Shown here piece by piece: positions 52,086-62,689 of a stretch of DNA of 64,000 nucleotides. Positions within the stretch are counted from its first letter, which is position 1. Every line of letters starts with the position of its first letter. Source of the stretch: Eublepharis macularius (Eukaryota; Chordata; Lepidosauria; Squamata; Eublepharidae); the NCBI RefSeq assembly GCF_028583425.1, contig NC_072797.1, forward strand, positions 20,370,001 to 20,434,000. The letters run 5' to 3'. Under the pieces are notes generated by a model, which saw nothing but the letters and a program-made list of their open reading frames with translations, did not search any database and had not been told where the DNA came from. The position numbers and the translations under genes are program-made.

Positions 52086-52228
52086 CTTTCCCCTCCCCTC
52101 CTCTTCTGTATTTGACCAGTTCGGATCAGGCATCTGATGAAGAGAACTTGATTCTCGAAAGCTTATGCTACAATAAAATAAAATTGGTTAGTCTTAAAGG
52201 TGCTACTGGACTCTTTTTGATTTTAGTA
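52086..52228 (+). repeat. Hammerhead-like repeat, subfamily A, best-preserved core
   Basis: GACCAGTTCGGATCAGGCAT, then the core at 52134-52170: CTGATGA, one extra A, GAGAA-CTTGA-TTCTC stem-loop, GAAA, GC-TTAT-GC stem III, TA. It then reads GGTTAGTCTTAAAGGTGCTA but lacks the CACGGCTAACTCCT end. Confidence 0.75.
52134..52170 (+). ncRNA. Candidate hammerhead ribozyme core
   Basis: Seen: the invariant CUGAUGA box, a 5-bp stem II with a 5-nt loop, GAAA, then A-U, G-C and C-G pairs closing a UUAU loop (stem III), and an A at the cleavage position. Differences from the consensus: one unpaired A before stem II, and no obvious stem I partner between GGCAU before the core and CAAUA after it. It may be a decayed or context-dependent ribozyme; activity is unproven. 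Confidence 0.45.
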
Positions 52229-52560
52229 CAAGGAAAGAGTAGAGTTAACTCTTCTTTACATGTCATTTCTCTAACAATAAAGACACTTCTTCCCTGTTTT
52301 GTGATAAGCTCTAGTATGGGGGGAAAGACAGGCACAATATGGCTTCCTGTCTTCTTCCTTACTGGCAACCTGTCTTTTTCCCTACCAGGGCTTAAAGCAA
52401 CCTACAAGGTGATTTTTAATCAGGGAAAATAACCCATAGAAGAGTTAAACCTCCACCCCCCAGTGAAAGAGTCCTGATCCACATCAGCACTCCTCCCGTG
52501 GCTGCTTTTCAGGAACAAATTACACATTTGACATTCTACTTCTGGAGTTCTAGACACTCA

Positions 52561-52640
52561 AGATGGTGTCAGAGTTTTGGACTAGGACTGCAGAGACCCA
52601 GGTTCAAATCCCCGCTTGCCTTGAGGCTATCCCATCATTG
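52561..52640 (+). repeat. tRNA-derived SINE, 5' fragment
   Basis: AGATGGTGTCAGAGTTTTGG and box B GGTTCAAATCCCCGCTTGC resemble the head of the SINE at 32375. The body is lost. Confidence 0.45.
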
Positions 52641-53959
52641 TGGCAGTTTGGGGTAGCTGTTTCTATTGACTTCTTTGGGAGTTTAATTTAAATCATTTTT
52701 CAGCAATAAAGTTACAGTGACTGGGGGAAAAAATAAGCCTTGGATAAGCTTGCTAATATCTTGCTAATATCTATTCCTTCCCCACCATACCTTAACTCAG
52801 CCCAATTTACCCCCATTTCTGTATTGCCCTAAGAGGTAAAGCAACAGTTGTCTCTAACAAATGCCTGGGTATTGTTACTCAGGTGTCAATTTTTCACCAG
52901 TGTAGTTTTGTGCACTGAACTTGAGAGTGATCCAGTCCTGCTGACTTAGCATAACTCAAGGGCAGAATTGCTATGTTTTGTATACAACAGATGTCTACAG
53001 CCATCTTAAGTGCTAGAAACTTTTTTAAAAAAATGAATGCTAATATTTCCAGGATTTATCTGAGCTACGTTTTCGCCTTTCATGATGTGGCTTTTAACGA
53101 GCAGCCTTCTTAACCCATTCCCCATCCCTGGTTGTCCAAATATGCTTCGGCAGATCAAATGTTCTCAATTTACAAGATTCTTACCGTATGAGTGAAATGT
53201 GATAGAACATATTGGATCTCTCTTATTGTTTCCCTGAAACTTTCTGAATGCTGGCTGCAAGATATTGTGAAAGACAGGCATAATTTTCATCTTTAAAACA
53301 AAATAACAGTTTTTATTTTAGGCTACCAAAGTGATTAAACCAGCAGAAAAGATATCATTTTAATCTTGCATTTGTCTTACTTGTCTATAAAATCTCCTTT
53401 AACAGAGAGAAAAAATCCCATTTGGCTAATATACAAAGGAAGGAAATAAAAGAACAATAACGACAATGTGATTATACAAATTAAAGCCCACTGATGTCTT
53501 CCTGATACTCTAATCCTTTGTTGTGGTTGTGTCACGCTTTGCCCAAGGCTAGTCAGAAAAAAAAATGAAAAGGAGCTATCCCTTGTACCCTGATGTGATT
53601 GCCATTTACCTGTAAGAAGGACAAGATGGTCTCCAAAAAAAGCAGCTGAGTCACTTAAAGTGAATTAGCATTTGAGTTGCACCTGGATTCTTTCTTCCTT
53701 TCTACACACTAGGCAATGTAGAATGGATGATAACCAAGACTAATACAAAATTACGATTGTGCACGCCCACAAACTTATTTTGCAATGTAATTACAGCAAA
53801 CGAAAGAAGTTGGTTTCCTGTATCTGGTTTCCTATATCTAATGGAAACATTTTCACATTTCAAAACACTTCTGCCTCAGTCCAGGAAGCAGGGGTCTGCA
53901 GATATATCGCCAGCTGGAAGAACCAGGCATGCAGACAAGTGGTGTATATCTCCACTGTA
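52640..53959. other. Mostly single-copy intergenic DNA
   Basis: No repeat recognised between about 52840 and 53720. A/T-rich and free of SINE/MITE hallmarks, so it could include conserved non-coding sequence. No gene seen. Confidence 0.3.
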
Positions 53960-53967
53960 GTCTAGAT

Positions 53968-54367
53968 CAGTGTTTCTCAACCTTTTTCCGGCCGTGGCCC
54001 CCTTCCGACTTTGTTTCCTTCCTGTGGCCCCCCTGTCCTACCAGTATAAAGGTAGCTATTTTATATGCCAATAAAGGTGTTGTACTTGAAGGTCGCTACT
54101 TCAATGTCTTGTTTGTAAATTGCGCTTTTTCTTCCTTATATGGAATACCCCTGCTCTTTAGCTCCCCCTAGTGGACTCAGGGTTACACTTGCATGAAGAA
54201 ACAGCACCCCACACACTGTCTTTTCTGTTTTCTTCACTTCTCACTTCCCTCTGTGGCCCCCTAGTCTCATGCCGTGGCCCCCCATTTATGCAATTTTTAC
54301 TTGTGGCCCCCTTGGAATATCCTGGGGCCCCCTGGGGGGCCATATGGCCCCAGGTTGAGAACCACTG
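53968..54367. mobile_element. hAT (Charlie-like) MITE with perfect 8-bp duplication
   Basis: CAGTGTTTCTCAACCTTTTT at the left and GGTTGAGAACCACTG at the right. Target duplication GTCTAGAT at 53960-53967 and 54368-54375. The CAGTGGTTCTCAACC terminus is the one found in amniote hAT-Charlie relatives. The interior repeats GTGGCCCCC. Confidence 0.9.
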
Positions 54368-54459
54368 GTCTAGATTTTGGGGTTGGACATTCATAGACCT
54401 GTTATAAAATTGGTGACCAGCTTTTGGAACAATCATAAGTATGGGTGGCTGGAACTGGT

Positions 54460-54690
54460 GCTTCCTACTTCCTACTGTATTTGGATGTTTGAACGTATTA
54501 TCTGAGGAACTACAAATGCTGGATCTTTGCTGATTTAAATTATGTTGACTGTAACCCTTTGTATTTTATTCATCTGTGTTGTACACTTTTAAGCTTTTAT
54601 CTGTTCATTGCATTATAGATTTGTGTTGTGACCTGCCCTGAGCCCACTTGCGGGGCGGCGGGCTATAAGTCCAATACACCAAGTTAAACT
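54460..54690 (+). mobile_element. LINE 3' end, short
   Basis: A/T-rich 3' UTR followed by CCTGCCCTGAGCCCACTTG and CGGCGGGCTATAAGTCCAA, the same LINE tail as at 49575-49620. Confidence 0.6.
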
Positions 54691-54694
54691 AAAC

Positions 54695-55710
54695 TAATTC
54701 TGGAACTGACAGCTTCTACGTGCAGTAGAGCAACAGTGTTTTCAATGAATTCAGAAGAGAAAAACTGCTTTAATGGGTCTAGAGAGTATAATTCTGCTTA
54801 GGACGGTACACAAAGAATCAGGCATTCCAGTGCTGCGAGTCCCTCTTGTTCACACACACACACAGTTTGTTTTGCCACTTCAACATACTTCTGTGTTTTA
54901 CACATGCAGCCCTTTAGTACGGTGCCATTTTTTAGCAACTACAGTGTTTGCTGTGGCTGCGAAGAAATTCAAGGCTTCTTCCTGAACGATCCACTTCAAA
55001 AATAATGGCTGGATGAGACAGGGGGCTCTCTTCTAATCACTGCAATACTTGTCTACCTTCTCTGTCTGATATCCAGCTACTTTTTTATTAGATGAGCAAC
55101 AGGACAGCTTCCATCAGATGGAAAAGCCTGACACGTGGCCCCACCAAGGGATTCCGGTATGCATAGTCCTACTGCAATGATATAGGAGAGCACTCTTATG
55201 GGAGAGGCTTCCATTCCTTTGGAGGTGCATGTGAACGGGGCCATGAATGGATCAACGGGTAGCATTAGGACTGGCCTCGTTTTTGTCTCCTGTACCCACC
55301 TTCCTCCTTGACACCAGGTGGCACTAGGACAGCTCTAGAAAACCTGTGTGCACACCACATACCCAAAGCTATCTTGGAGATGCTTCTTCCCATTCTTACC
55401 AGAAGCTAAAATGCTCCAAAACGTGCCATCCCTAAATTGCATTCCATCTTTTCAGTCCCTCTCAGGAACAGAACTTTAATCTTGACTCTTGAGGGGCAGA
55501 TTTCAAATCATTGTTCAGTGTGTAAGCTATTGCTGGAAGCAACAAGGTCACGTGTACAAAGATAAAGAGAAGAAGACCCACCAGGTGGCAGCAAGGATCA
55601 GTCAGTCAGGAGTGTGAGGACAGCGCCTCTCTTTCTTTTAGCATCCGTTCCTTGTCTTGTCTCCTGATTAGTATTCTCAGGGCAATATCTTGCTTCTTCT
55701 TCTCTCTCTC
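54695..55710. other. Intergenic, nothing recognised
   Basis: No gene or complete repeat recognised; short (AC)n near 54853. Confidence 0.35.
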
Positions 55711-55714
55711 TCTC

Positions 55715-56020
55715 AGGCTGTTTCCAAATGTCCTTAAAGGGATGACCCACTCACTGAAGGAGAAAGCTGGCGGCTTTTCTCCTTCACTCTACATGTCTCT
55801 GATTTCAAAATGGTAACAGGCTGTTTGACTTGCATTATTTGCGGCGCCTTTTCTGAGAACACCCTTTCCCGCACTTTCACGTATCCCCAAAAAGGCACCA
55901 AAAAACCAGAAGCCCAACAGCCAGCTACCGTTTTGAAACTGGAGACGTATGGAGTTAAGGAGAAAAGCTGCTAGTGTTCGGTGAATGGGCCATCCCTTTA
56001 AGGACATGTGGAAACAGCCT
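55715..56020. mobile_element. MITE with AGGCTGTTTCCA inverted ends
   Basis: AGGCTGTTTCCAAATGTCC and its inverse GGACATGTGGAAACAGCCT, with sub-terminal TTAAAGGGATGACCCA repeated inverted as GGCCATCCCTTTAA. About 306 bp, non-coding. Confidence 0.7.
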
Positions 56021-56029
56021 TAGTCAGCT

Positions 56030-56620
56030 AGATAGCTAGTCACACTCTCTCTCTCTCCCCCCTCTTCACTATCTAAGCATGTAAGTTCTTAAATAAACTT
56101 TTCTTTACACTTAAGCAGTAACGTGTGGCTTTCGCTGTGTAAGGCACTCTACCAACAGCTATAACACAGACTTTGGTCCTTTCACCCTTGCCCAAGACAG
56201 CATTACCAAACCCATTCACCTCCCTCCTTGCTAAGACACAGCAAAAGCCCTCTTCAGATCTGTATCCTGGCTCTCAGTCCCTTCTGCACCCTTCAGATTC
56301 CTTGTCCTCATCAACAAGTTTTTCCCACCCTCTCTTTCTGCCCTTATTTCCCATTATACATCTACCTTGGCTCTCGTGCCCAAAGCTATTCTGAAGTTTT
56401 CTACCTCCTTATAACACTCTGACTGAACTTTCTGTGCTGTCCCTTACACCTTAAATTCTCTTCCAGAATACCTGCAGTAAGAGTGAAATGTCTATTTCTT
56501 CAGCTTTGATCAGAGATGGCTGACTTTTCCAACTGAGAAGGCTGGATATGGCTAAAATTTCAGAATCTGGTCCACCCCAGCCATATCATCACCTCTCTCC
56601 TCATACTATCGCCTATGATT
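56030..56620. other. Intergenic, nothing recognised
   Basis: Pyrimidine-rich stretch (CTCTCTCTCTC near 56045) and no identifiable gene. Confidence 0.35.
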
Positions 56621-56624
56621 TAGA

Positions 56625-57032
56625 GTCTCTCTACAAGAGATGCCTCTCTGCATGTGTGTCTGTCAAGTGTCAGGAGACACAATGTTAGCCAGGAAGCGTA
56701 GTTTAAAAAGACAGAGCCAGCAGAGATCACTCAGAGAGGACAGATTCTCTCACAGCCCTCCACCACCTCTAGAGTGCTGAACTGTCTCCACTTCTGGATC
56801 TTTACCCTGCTGCCATCACTGCTTAAAACTTTGTATTAACCAAGGCTTGGCAGGGCAAAGGCTCCAGAAGGGGAGACATCAGAGGCAGCAGAGGGCTGTG
56901 AGAGAATTCATCCCCTCTGGAGCAATCTCCACCTGTTCTGTCATTTAAAACTATACTTCCCAGCTAACATTATGTCTCCCAACATGTGAAGAACACATGT
57001 CAAAAGTATTGTGCACAGAGACTCTTAGACTT
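56625..57032. mobile_element. Palindromic MITE related to the GAGCCAAGCTAC family
   Basis: The left CTACAAGAGATGCCTC and ACAATGTTAGCCAGGAAGC have inverted counterparts CTTCCCAGCTAACATTATG and ACACATGTCAAAAGTATTG near the right end. The internal CACTCAGAGAGGACAGATTC has an inverse near 56905. Ends are diverged and boundaries approximate. Confidence 0.55.
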
Positions 57033-57039
57033 GTGATCC

Positions 57040-58770
57040 TTAGGGCAGAAAGCTTTTTTTAAAACTGAAGGTATTCTATACCACATACATCAAGGACATC
57101 GTTTCATCCTCCCATGTCATTATCAACCATTATTGACCTGTTCTGTTACCTATCATTTGGCTACTATAGAAGTTGAGAAGTGGTGGATACTGTGGGAACT
57201 AACACGAGAAAAGTCTGAGTGGTAGTATTTAGGGATAAGCCTAAACTATTTAGTGATTTTTTTGCTAACTTTAACTGAAATTCCAAAAAGCCATCTCACT
57301 TTTTCAGCAACCAGTTAACATTTCTTACCAAACCTTCCATTCATTTAATTAAAATGCCCCCTCCCTCACTTTTAGATGTCCTCACTTGCCCGCAAATACA
57401 ACCATCCCTGATTGGATAGGGTCATTCACAACTAAATCAGCCAAGAAAAAGAAGCATCAACCAGAAGAAAAATAGTGCTGAGCATATTTAAAAAGTAAAC
57501 ATATTTAAAAGTAAACATATTTAAAAGTAAACATTGTCACAATCTATTTTATTTAGGAGGGGTTTTTAATGTCCTAAAATTGCTAATTTGGCCACACACA
57601 CAAAACTCCACTGAAACTGGCAAACATAAATCACAGACCTATCAGTACATACCAGTGCCCAAAACCTTGGACAAAACCTTGGACACACAGAGACCAGACC
57701 CAAAAAAAACTTTTATAACCACAATGAACCAAGTTGCAGTCATAATATATTAATTCTCAAATGGGTCTGATTTTTACAACTTTGGGCTACAGCCAGAGTG
57801 GAGAAGCTGTTGCAATGTGCCAGAAGCAAGGTGCATTCAGAGATAGTCAGAATCCCCTATGATACAGCGGAGTGTAGAAGGGGCGATTGGGGGTGGGGGA
57901 GACCCAAAATGAAAGATGTGTTTAGAAAAATGGATAACGCCAGACGTGAACAGACCAAAGGATATGGTGGGTGTTAGCGGAGGTGTCCCCCGATCTCTTT
58001 CAAATGCAGCCGGCTTAACATAGGGAGGGGTCCATCAATCAGACACAAGAGTGTCCACGTATGGCCACCCTCTCGAAATTATCAGCGACAAGAACTCTAC
58101 AAATAAAGAGCCCCTTCCCCTTGCTTTGATAAGGGACCTTAAGGGGGTGGGAATGCAAGGCCTTATCGAGTCTCACCAACCACAAGGGGAAACAATGATT
58201 CTTGTTTTCGCCAGAGGGTTTATGGAGGGGAGGGTCCTGAAGCGGGAAGGGGGAGACAGAGCTTGCTTTAGACAACGTAAGCCACGTTTCAATGAAAGAT
58301 GAAGGAAGGGGCAGGAGGAGTGAGGTTTGCCTATCAATCAGAAAATATCAGGGGCTTGCAACTAGGATCCTTTGAAGGGAAAGGAGAAAGCTGTCAATTG
58401 TTCTTGGATCGGGCGCCCCATCTGTCCCAGATGACCAGAGCATCAATCTCCAAGGCAAAGAAATTAAGCAGAGAATGAGCCCCGAGAAGAACTGCAAGAA
58501 TGAGTCTAGATTAGACGCAGCCATTGCCAACCCCAGAGGGTACAGCACGTGCTTGATGGGAAAACCCAGCGGCCTTCTAAAAAGGGGCAGACTTTGAAAA
58601 AAGATGAGATAACTAGGATTCCCACAGGCGGGCATACTGGAAGGGGTTCCCTGGAGTGTGGGAATATGCTGAAAAGAGGAAGTTGTTTCAAAGCAGGGGC
58701 AGGGGCTGCAGGAGCGAGGGGAGTGGAACAGGACTGGTTCTTTTCCTCCCCTTTATAGGAAACTGGTTCT
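57040..58770. other. Intergenic, short tandem repeat only
   Basis: Three near-identical 16-bp units (AAAAGTAAACATATTT) at about 57490-57532. No gene recognised. Open frames at 58051-58302 and 58348-58635 lack any conserved feature. Confidence 0.35.
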
Positions 58771-59097
58771 TGTGTAATGTTGGATCTTGCAGGCATATTT
58801 GGACATGCTGTTTATAACTGGGAACCCCCCCCCCCAAACACACACACACAATTGTGGAGCATTTTGAACCCCCCCCCGAAGTTCTACAATGCCTGGGGGG
58901 CTAGTAACAGAGGCAAGGTATTAAGGAAGCGAGACGGGAAGGAATCTGGATTTGGACCTGGGAGACATGGATATGGGGGGGCGGGTCCAAGGGCAAAATG
59001 TTGTGATCCCCACATTCCCATCCCAAGGGCATTTCTCCCCTTTCTTGGGCCTTCCAGAACTGCAGGCTGGCGTTTGGAGCAAGGGCTGGAACTTCTT

Positions 59098-59290
59098 AGG
59101 CAAGCCCAGGCCAGCCCAGAGATCGTGGAAGCTAAGCAGGGTTGGCCTTGGTTAGTAATTGGATGGGAGACTTCCAACGAAGACCAGGGTTGCTATGCAG
59201 AGGCAGGCAATGGCCACCCACCTCTGATAGTCTCTTGCCTTGAAAACCCCACCAGAGGACTCAAGCTATGACTTGAGAGCACTTTCTACC
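59098..59290 (+). repeat. 5S-rRNA-derived SINE, well preserved
   Basis: GGAAGCTAAGCAGGGTTGG, TTAGTAATTGGATGGGAGAC (clear 5S rRNA internal sequence), GCAGAGGCAGGCAATGGCC and CTCTTGCCTTGAAAACCCC, with tail CAAGCTATGACTTGAGAGC. About 0.6 kb upstream of the GRP promoter. Confidence 0.85.
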
Positions 59291-59409
59291 ACCACCCTCT
59301 CCCTCGTTCACCCTCCCAATAGGCTTCCTGCCTCCCGGACAGGCCTTTCCTTCGCTCCCTTCGTTAGGGCTGAACTTCGGGGCTGAACACAGACGGCAGG
59401 GCCGTTGCT

Positions 59410-59544
59410 AGGGTTGCCAACTCCGGGGACGGCAGAGTCCACCTTCTACAGAAGCCCTTCTCCCTAAGGAAACTGATTTCTGTAGTCTGGAGATGAGTTG
59501 GAATTCCGGGAGATCCCCGGGCCCCACCTGGAGTTGGCAACCCT
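59410..59544. mobile_element. AGGGTTGCC MITE in the GRP upstream region
   Basis: AGGGTTGCCAACTCCGGGG and CCACCTGGAGTTGGCAACCCT form clear inverted ends. The interior has GAAACTGATTTCTGTAGTCTG and AATTCCGGGAGATCC. Its right end lies about 330 bp from the GRP TATA box. Confidence 0.8.
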
Positions 59545-59876
59545 ATTCGCTGCTCTTTGCCACCTCCTCCACCCCGTTCTCCGAGTGCCAGGCAGGATTC
59601 GCACCGGGGCGTCTTCCTGCAGCTCGCACGAACATGAGCGTCCCCTGTTGAACGCCCGTCTGCAGAAGTGTGGAAGAGGCTTATCCGAAGGGGCTCGGAC
59701 CGACTTCCGAGTAAACACGCCCAGCGGAGCGAGCGAGCGGCTGACGGGGGCGGGCGGGCGGCAGGCGAGGGCCGCCCCGCCCGCCCGCCAGCCAGCCAGC
59801 CAGCCGCCGCCTCGCCGGAGCCCCCTGGAGGGGAGGCGTCGGGGCTGACCTTTGCTGCTCCCTCGCCCAGGCGGCG

Positions 59877-59882
59877 TATAAA
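59877..59882 (+). promoter_or_regulatory. GRP: TATA box of GRP
   Basis: TATAAA in a GC-rich setting (GGCGTATAAAGCGGGCC). A start about 30 bp downstream would give a 5' UTR of roughly 90 bp before the ATG at 60000. Confidence 0.8.
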
Positions 59883-59999
59883 GCGGGCCGGCAGAGGCTG
59901 CGGAGGAGGCATTGCCGGGCTCCAGCGCCAGCACCGCCGCCGCCCGCCCCGCCGCCCCGCCGCACTCAGCGCCGTCCCGTCCCGTCGAGGCACCGCGGC

Positions 60000-60177
60000 A
60001 TGGCGCGCCCGGAGCTCCCCTCGCTGCCCAAGCCCCGCGGGCTCTTCTGGCTCCTAGCCGCCTTCGCCTGGGCCCTGCTGCTGGAGGCGCGCCCCGGCAG
60101 CGCCGCTCCCTTGCAGGGCAACGAGGGAGCGCCCGCCATGGCCAAGATCTACCCCCGGGGCAGCCACTGGGCAGTCG
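60000..60177 (+). CDS. GRP: GRP (gastrin-releasing peptide precursor), coding exon 1
   Basis: Encodes 59 residues plus one base of the next codon. Start MARPELPSLPKPRG is followed by a hydrophobic signal peptide (LFWLLAAFAWALLLEA, about residues 15-30) with a probable cleavage near GSAA/PLQ. The N-terminal part of the mature peptide follows: APAMAKIYPRGSHWAVG. KIYPRGSHWAVG is the bird/reptile form of human KMYPRGNHWAVG. The donor GTCG/gtgagt splits the glycine codon exactly where the mammalian gene does. The remaining residues (HLM-amide, the bioactive bombesin-like end, and the C-flanking peptide) are encoded by exons not in this window. GRP is secreted and acts on the GRP receptor in gut and nervous system. 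ATG context GGCATGG is good. Confidence 0.95.
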
Positions 60178-60317
60178 GTGAGTGGCGACGCGCGGCTGGG
60201 GAGGCAGCTCCGGGCCGGGGGGTTCCCGGAGGGTTGGGGGGCGGGTGGGCTTGGGGCTGGGATGCCCCCCAGCGGGGTAGAATGCCGCCGAGGCCAGCCT
60301 CCCGCCCGGCCGTCTTC

Positions 60318-60385
60318 TCCAGGGGGGCTCATCCCTGTAGCCTGGGAATGCAACTCCCGGAGATCTCCAGTCTCCGCCCGGTGCG
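60318..60385. repeat. AGGGTTGCC-type MITE fragment in GRP intron 1
   Basis: CAGGGGGGCTCATCCCTGTA and AACTCCCGGAGATCTCCAG match the interior of the MITE at 59410-59544; the ends are missing. Confidence 0.5.
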
Positions 60386-60590
60386 GCGGAAGGGGAGGCA
60401 AGGCAGCGGGCAGGGGAAGAGAGGGCTCTGCCCGAGGGCGCCTACAGTCCCAAACCGAAGACGCAAGGGGGGCGGGGCGGATGCGAGCGAGCATCGTGGA
60501 ACGGAGGAGCCATCGACGGCGAGGTACTGCGCCCCGTCCCGTCTGATCGCACCCCGGGGGTGGTGATTTTCTGTTAAGGAAATTGCTCTG

Positions 60591-60775
60591 GGTAGAACAG
60601 CAGGATCTGTGTCCAGTGGCGAGAGTTTCAGCCTTTGGAGAGCTCCCTTGAGTTATGACGGTTCGGTGTATGAAAAAGTGAGCTCTTGAGAGCTCCTAGC
60701 CTGGAAATCTCAGGGGCCACTGGACTCCAGTCCTGCTGTTCTACTGCAGACCAACATCGGCTGTCTACCTGAAAC
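60591..60775. repeat. Hammerhead-like repeat, subfamily B, both arms
   Basis: Left arm GTAGAACAGCAGGATCTGTG, GTTTCAGCCTTTGGAGAGC. Right inverted arm GAGAGCTCCTAGCCTGGAAA, GGACTCCAGTCCTGCTGTTC, ending at the fixed block TACTGCAGACCAACATCGG. In GRP intron 1. Confidence 0.6.
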
Positions 60776-60779
60776 TATG

Positions 60780-61470
60780 CTCTGAAAAGGAGTACTGTGG
60801 TCCCGACCCATCTCTGTTCTCCTGCACTGCCCTTTGCTGCTAAATTGCAAGTCTGGAGGAGGGGAGGGGGGGGGGTCTGATCCGAGTTCCCCAGCGTCAC
60901 CTGCGGTCACTTTGGACTTTCATTGAGTTCTTGACGACCCAATCTACTTCTCCGGTGCAGGGCTGCTGAGATCCACCGTGCTCCCTCCACAAAAAACCTC
61001 TATCCCTACCCAACCAACCCAATCTCTCAACTTAATATGGGAACAAATCACTTGCTTTTAGTCCAAATATGCTGCCCCTGTCCAAGGCTCTTCCAGGTAG
61101 TGTACCTTCAGATACCCTTCATGTTATCTTCACAACAACCCTGTGAGGTAGGTGAGACTGAAAGCTCATTAGTGGACCAAAGTCACAGTTCCCCCATCCA
61201 TTCCCTTCAGTAAAGGGGATGCAGAATTTATACGCCAGCAGTTCTGTACCCGACTCCCTAGGCCGCCCACGATGGCCGAGGGGCTTGGAATTCTGCTGTC
61301 CTGGCACCCCTGCTGCTGTAACCATTAGTTCCACATTGTCCATCCATTGCTTTCCCCCTTTTCCATCCTGTCCCCTCCCTTTCTATCAAACTGCTCCATC
61401 CAGATGTGCATGGGGTAGATTCCTTCATCTGTTACTTTCATCCTTGGAAGAAGAATCACGTGCTTTGGGA
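60780..61470. other. GRP intron 1, partly SINE-like
   Basis: Around 61110-61200 an inverted SINE fragment (TATCTTCACAACAACCCTGTG, AGGTGAGACTGAAAGC) is visible. Otherwise nothing recognised. Confidence 0.4.
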
Positions 61471-61474
61471 TTCG

Positions 61475-61665
61475 CTACGATCCAAGTCCAGTAGCACCTT
61501 AAAGACCAACAGATTTTCCAGGGCATAAACTCTGGAGAGTCAGATCTGACAACGGGAACTTGACTCTTGAAAACAGTCCCTGGAAATCTTGTTGGACTTT
61601 AAGGTGCTATGGGACTCGAATCTTGCTCTTTGACTGCAAATCATCACAGCTACCCACCTGAGATT
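61475..61665. repeat. Hammerhead-like repeat, subfamily B, both arms
   Basis: Left arm CCAAGTCCAGTAGCACCTTA, CATAAACTCTGGAGAGTCAG. Right inverted arm TTGACTCTTGAAAACAGTCC, ACTTTAAGGTGCTATGGGAC, ending GCTACCCACCTGAGA. In GRP intron 1. Confidence 0.65.
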
Positions 61666-61971
61666 ACCCCAAAGCAGACCGAGATTGTTGAAGTCCATAG
61701 AACAATTCCAAAACAGAAGTAGGGTGACATAAATTAGGATCAATCAAAATAATACCAAACAGAGTGAGCAAGCTTTTGAGTTCCCCAGAACTCTTCATCG
61801 GTCTGGATGTTCAGGACAAAAGCAAAGGAAGAAAGGGGAGACGTTTCAGGCCATGATGTTGTGTCGTCTAATGGCCAGTAGCCTAGATGGCTTTCAGATT
61901 CATTTCATCAATGATTACTTCCCTAGTAACTAAAAAACCTTTTTCTTCACGCCCTGCTTGTGGCCTCCTGG

Positions 61972-62157
61972 ATACACGAAACTGCCTTATACTGAGACAG
62001 ATCTGGTTAGTATTGCCCACTTTGACAGGCAAGGGCCCTCCAGAGTTTCTAGCAGAGGATTTTCACCTCACCTATAATCTGATCTGGAGATGCTGGGGAC
62101 CGAACCTGGGACCTTCTGCATACAAAGCAGATGCTCTGCCACTGAGCCAGAGCCCCA
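61972..62157 (-). repeat. tRNA-derived SINE, minus strand, best copy of its family
   Basis: The minus strand starts GGGCTCTGGCTCAGTGGC with box A (GGCAGAGCATCTGC) and box B GGTCCCAGGTTCGGTCCCC. The tail CTCAGTATAAGGCAGTTTCG is at the other end. The anticodon arm does not fold as a functional tRNA, and the body continues past tRNA length. Confidence 0.85.
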
Positions 62158-62309
62158 TCCTAAGATGCTGGACCATTGATCTACCTGAGCTCTTAAATGG
62201 TTAGAGTAACCATCGGTTAGAGACACTTTAGGTATCTGGATGCAAGGAGCAGAGGTTGCCAATCTTGGAGGCTGCATCTTCTCCTCTCATCTTTTTAACT
62301 GTAATACAA

Positions 62310-62485
62310 ACAGGAAACTCATGGCCTCTGAAAGACCAACAGTTTTTAAAAATTCTAGCACAAGCTTTCACAGGTGCTTGTCCATGGAAGTTTACGATAC
62401 AATAAAAATAGGTTAGTCTTTAAGGTGTCACAAGGCTCCTTTTCATTTTGCTGTACCGAACTAACAAGGCTGTACCATGGAATTA
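62310..62485. repeat. Hammerhead-like repeat, diverged
   Basis: AGCACAAGCTTTCACAGGTG, ATAGGTTAGTCTTTAAGGTG and GTACCGAACTAACAAGGC match diverged subfamily A arms. Confidence 0.5.
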
Positions 62486-62689
62486 TTTGCTGTTGTATCT
62501 TCTAGGATGTGCCTTCTTTTCACTGACACCCTTGAAATGGTTCATATTATACATTTGTCAGCCATGCAAGCAATCTCAGCTTTCCCTGGCTGACTGCTTG
62601 TGGGAATAATGTGTGAACCAGAAAATTACTGGGCTAGCGCACATGTGAGCTTGCTTTCTCATTTACTACACTTCAGTTGCATTTTTTTT

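Larger units (their letters stand above)
59560..60540. promoter_or_regulatory. GRP: CpG island over GRP promoter and exon 1
   Basis: Dense CpG and GC-rich sequence, sharply different from the flanks, spanning the TATA box, 5' UTR, exon 1 and the start of intron 1. Contains many GC boxes (CCCGCCCGCC, GGGGCGGG) and a half-site TGACCTTTGC at 59846-59855. The extensive open frames on both strands follow from the composition. Confidence 0.8.

Noticed and set aside
59098-59290. 5S rRNA gene
   Set aside because: Only the internal part of 5S is preserved and it is fused to a SINE body with a Bov-B-like tail; several dispersed copies share this structure.
59364-59993. 209-residue open frame antisense to the GRP promoter
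   Set aside because: CpG-island composition gives few stops in every frame; the peptide is Ala/Gly/Arg/Pro-rich and crosses a MITE.
61972-62157. tRNA gene on the minus strand
   Set aside because: Box A and B are present, but the sequence continues into a SINE body and tail shared by several copies, and the cloverleaf is not complete.
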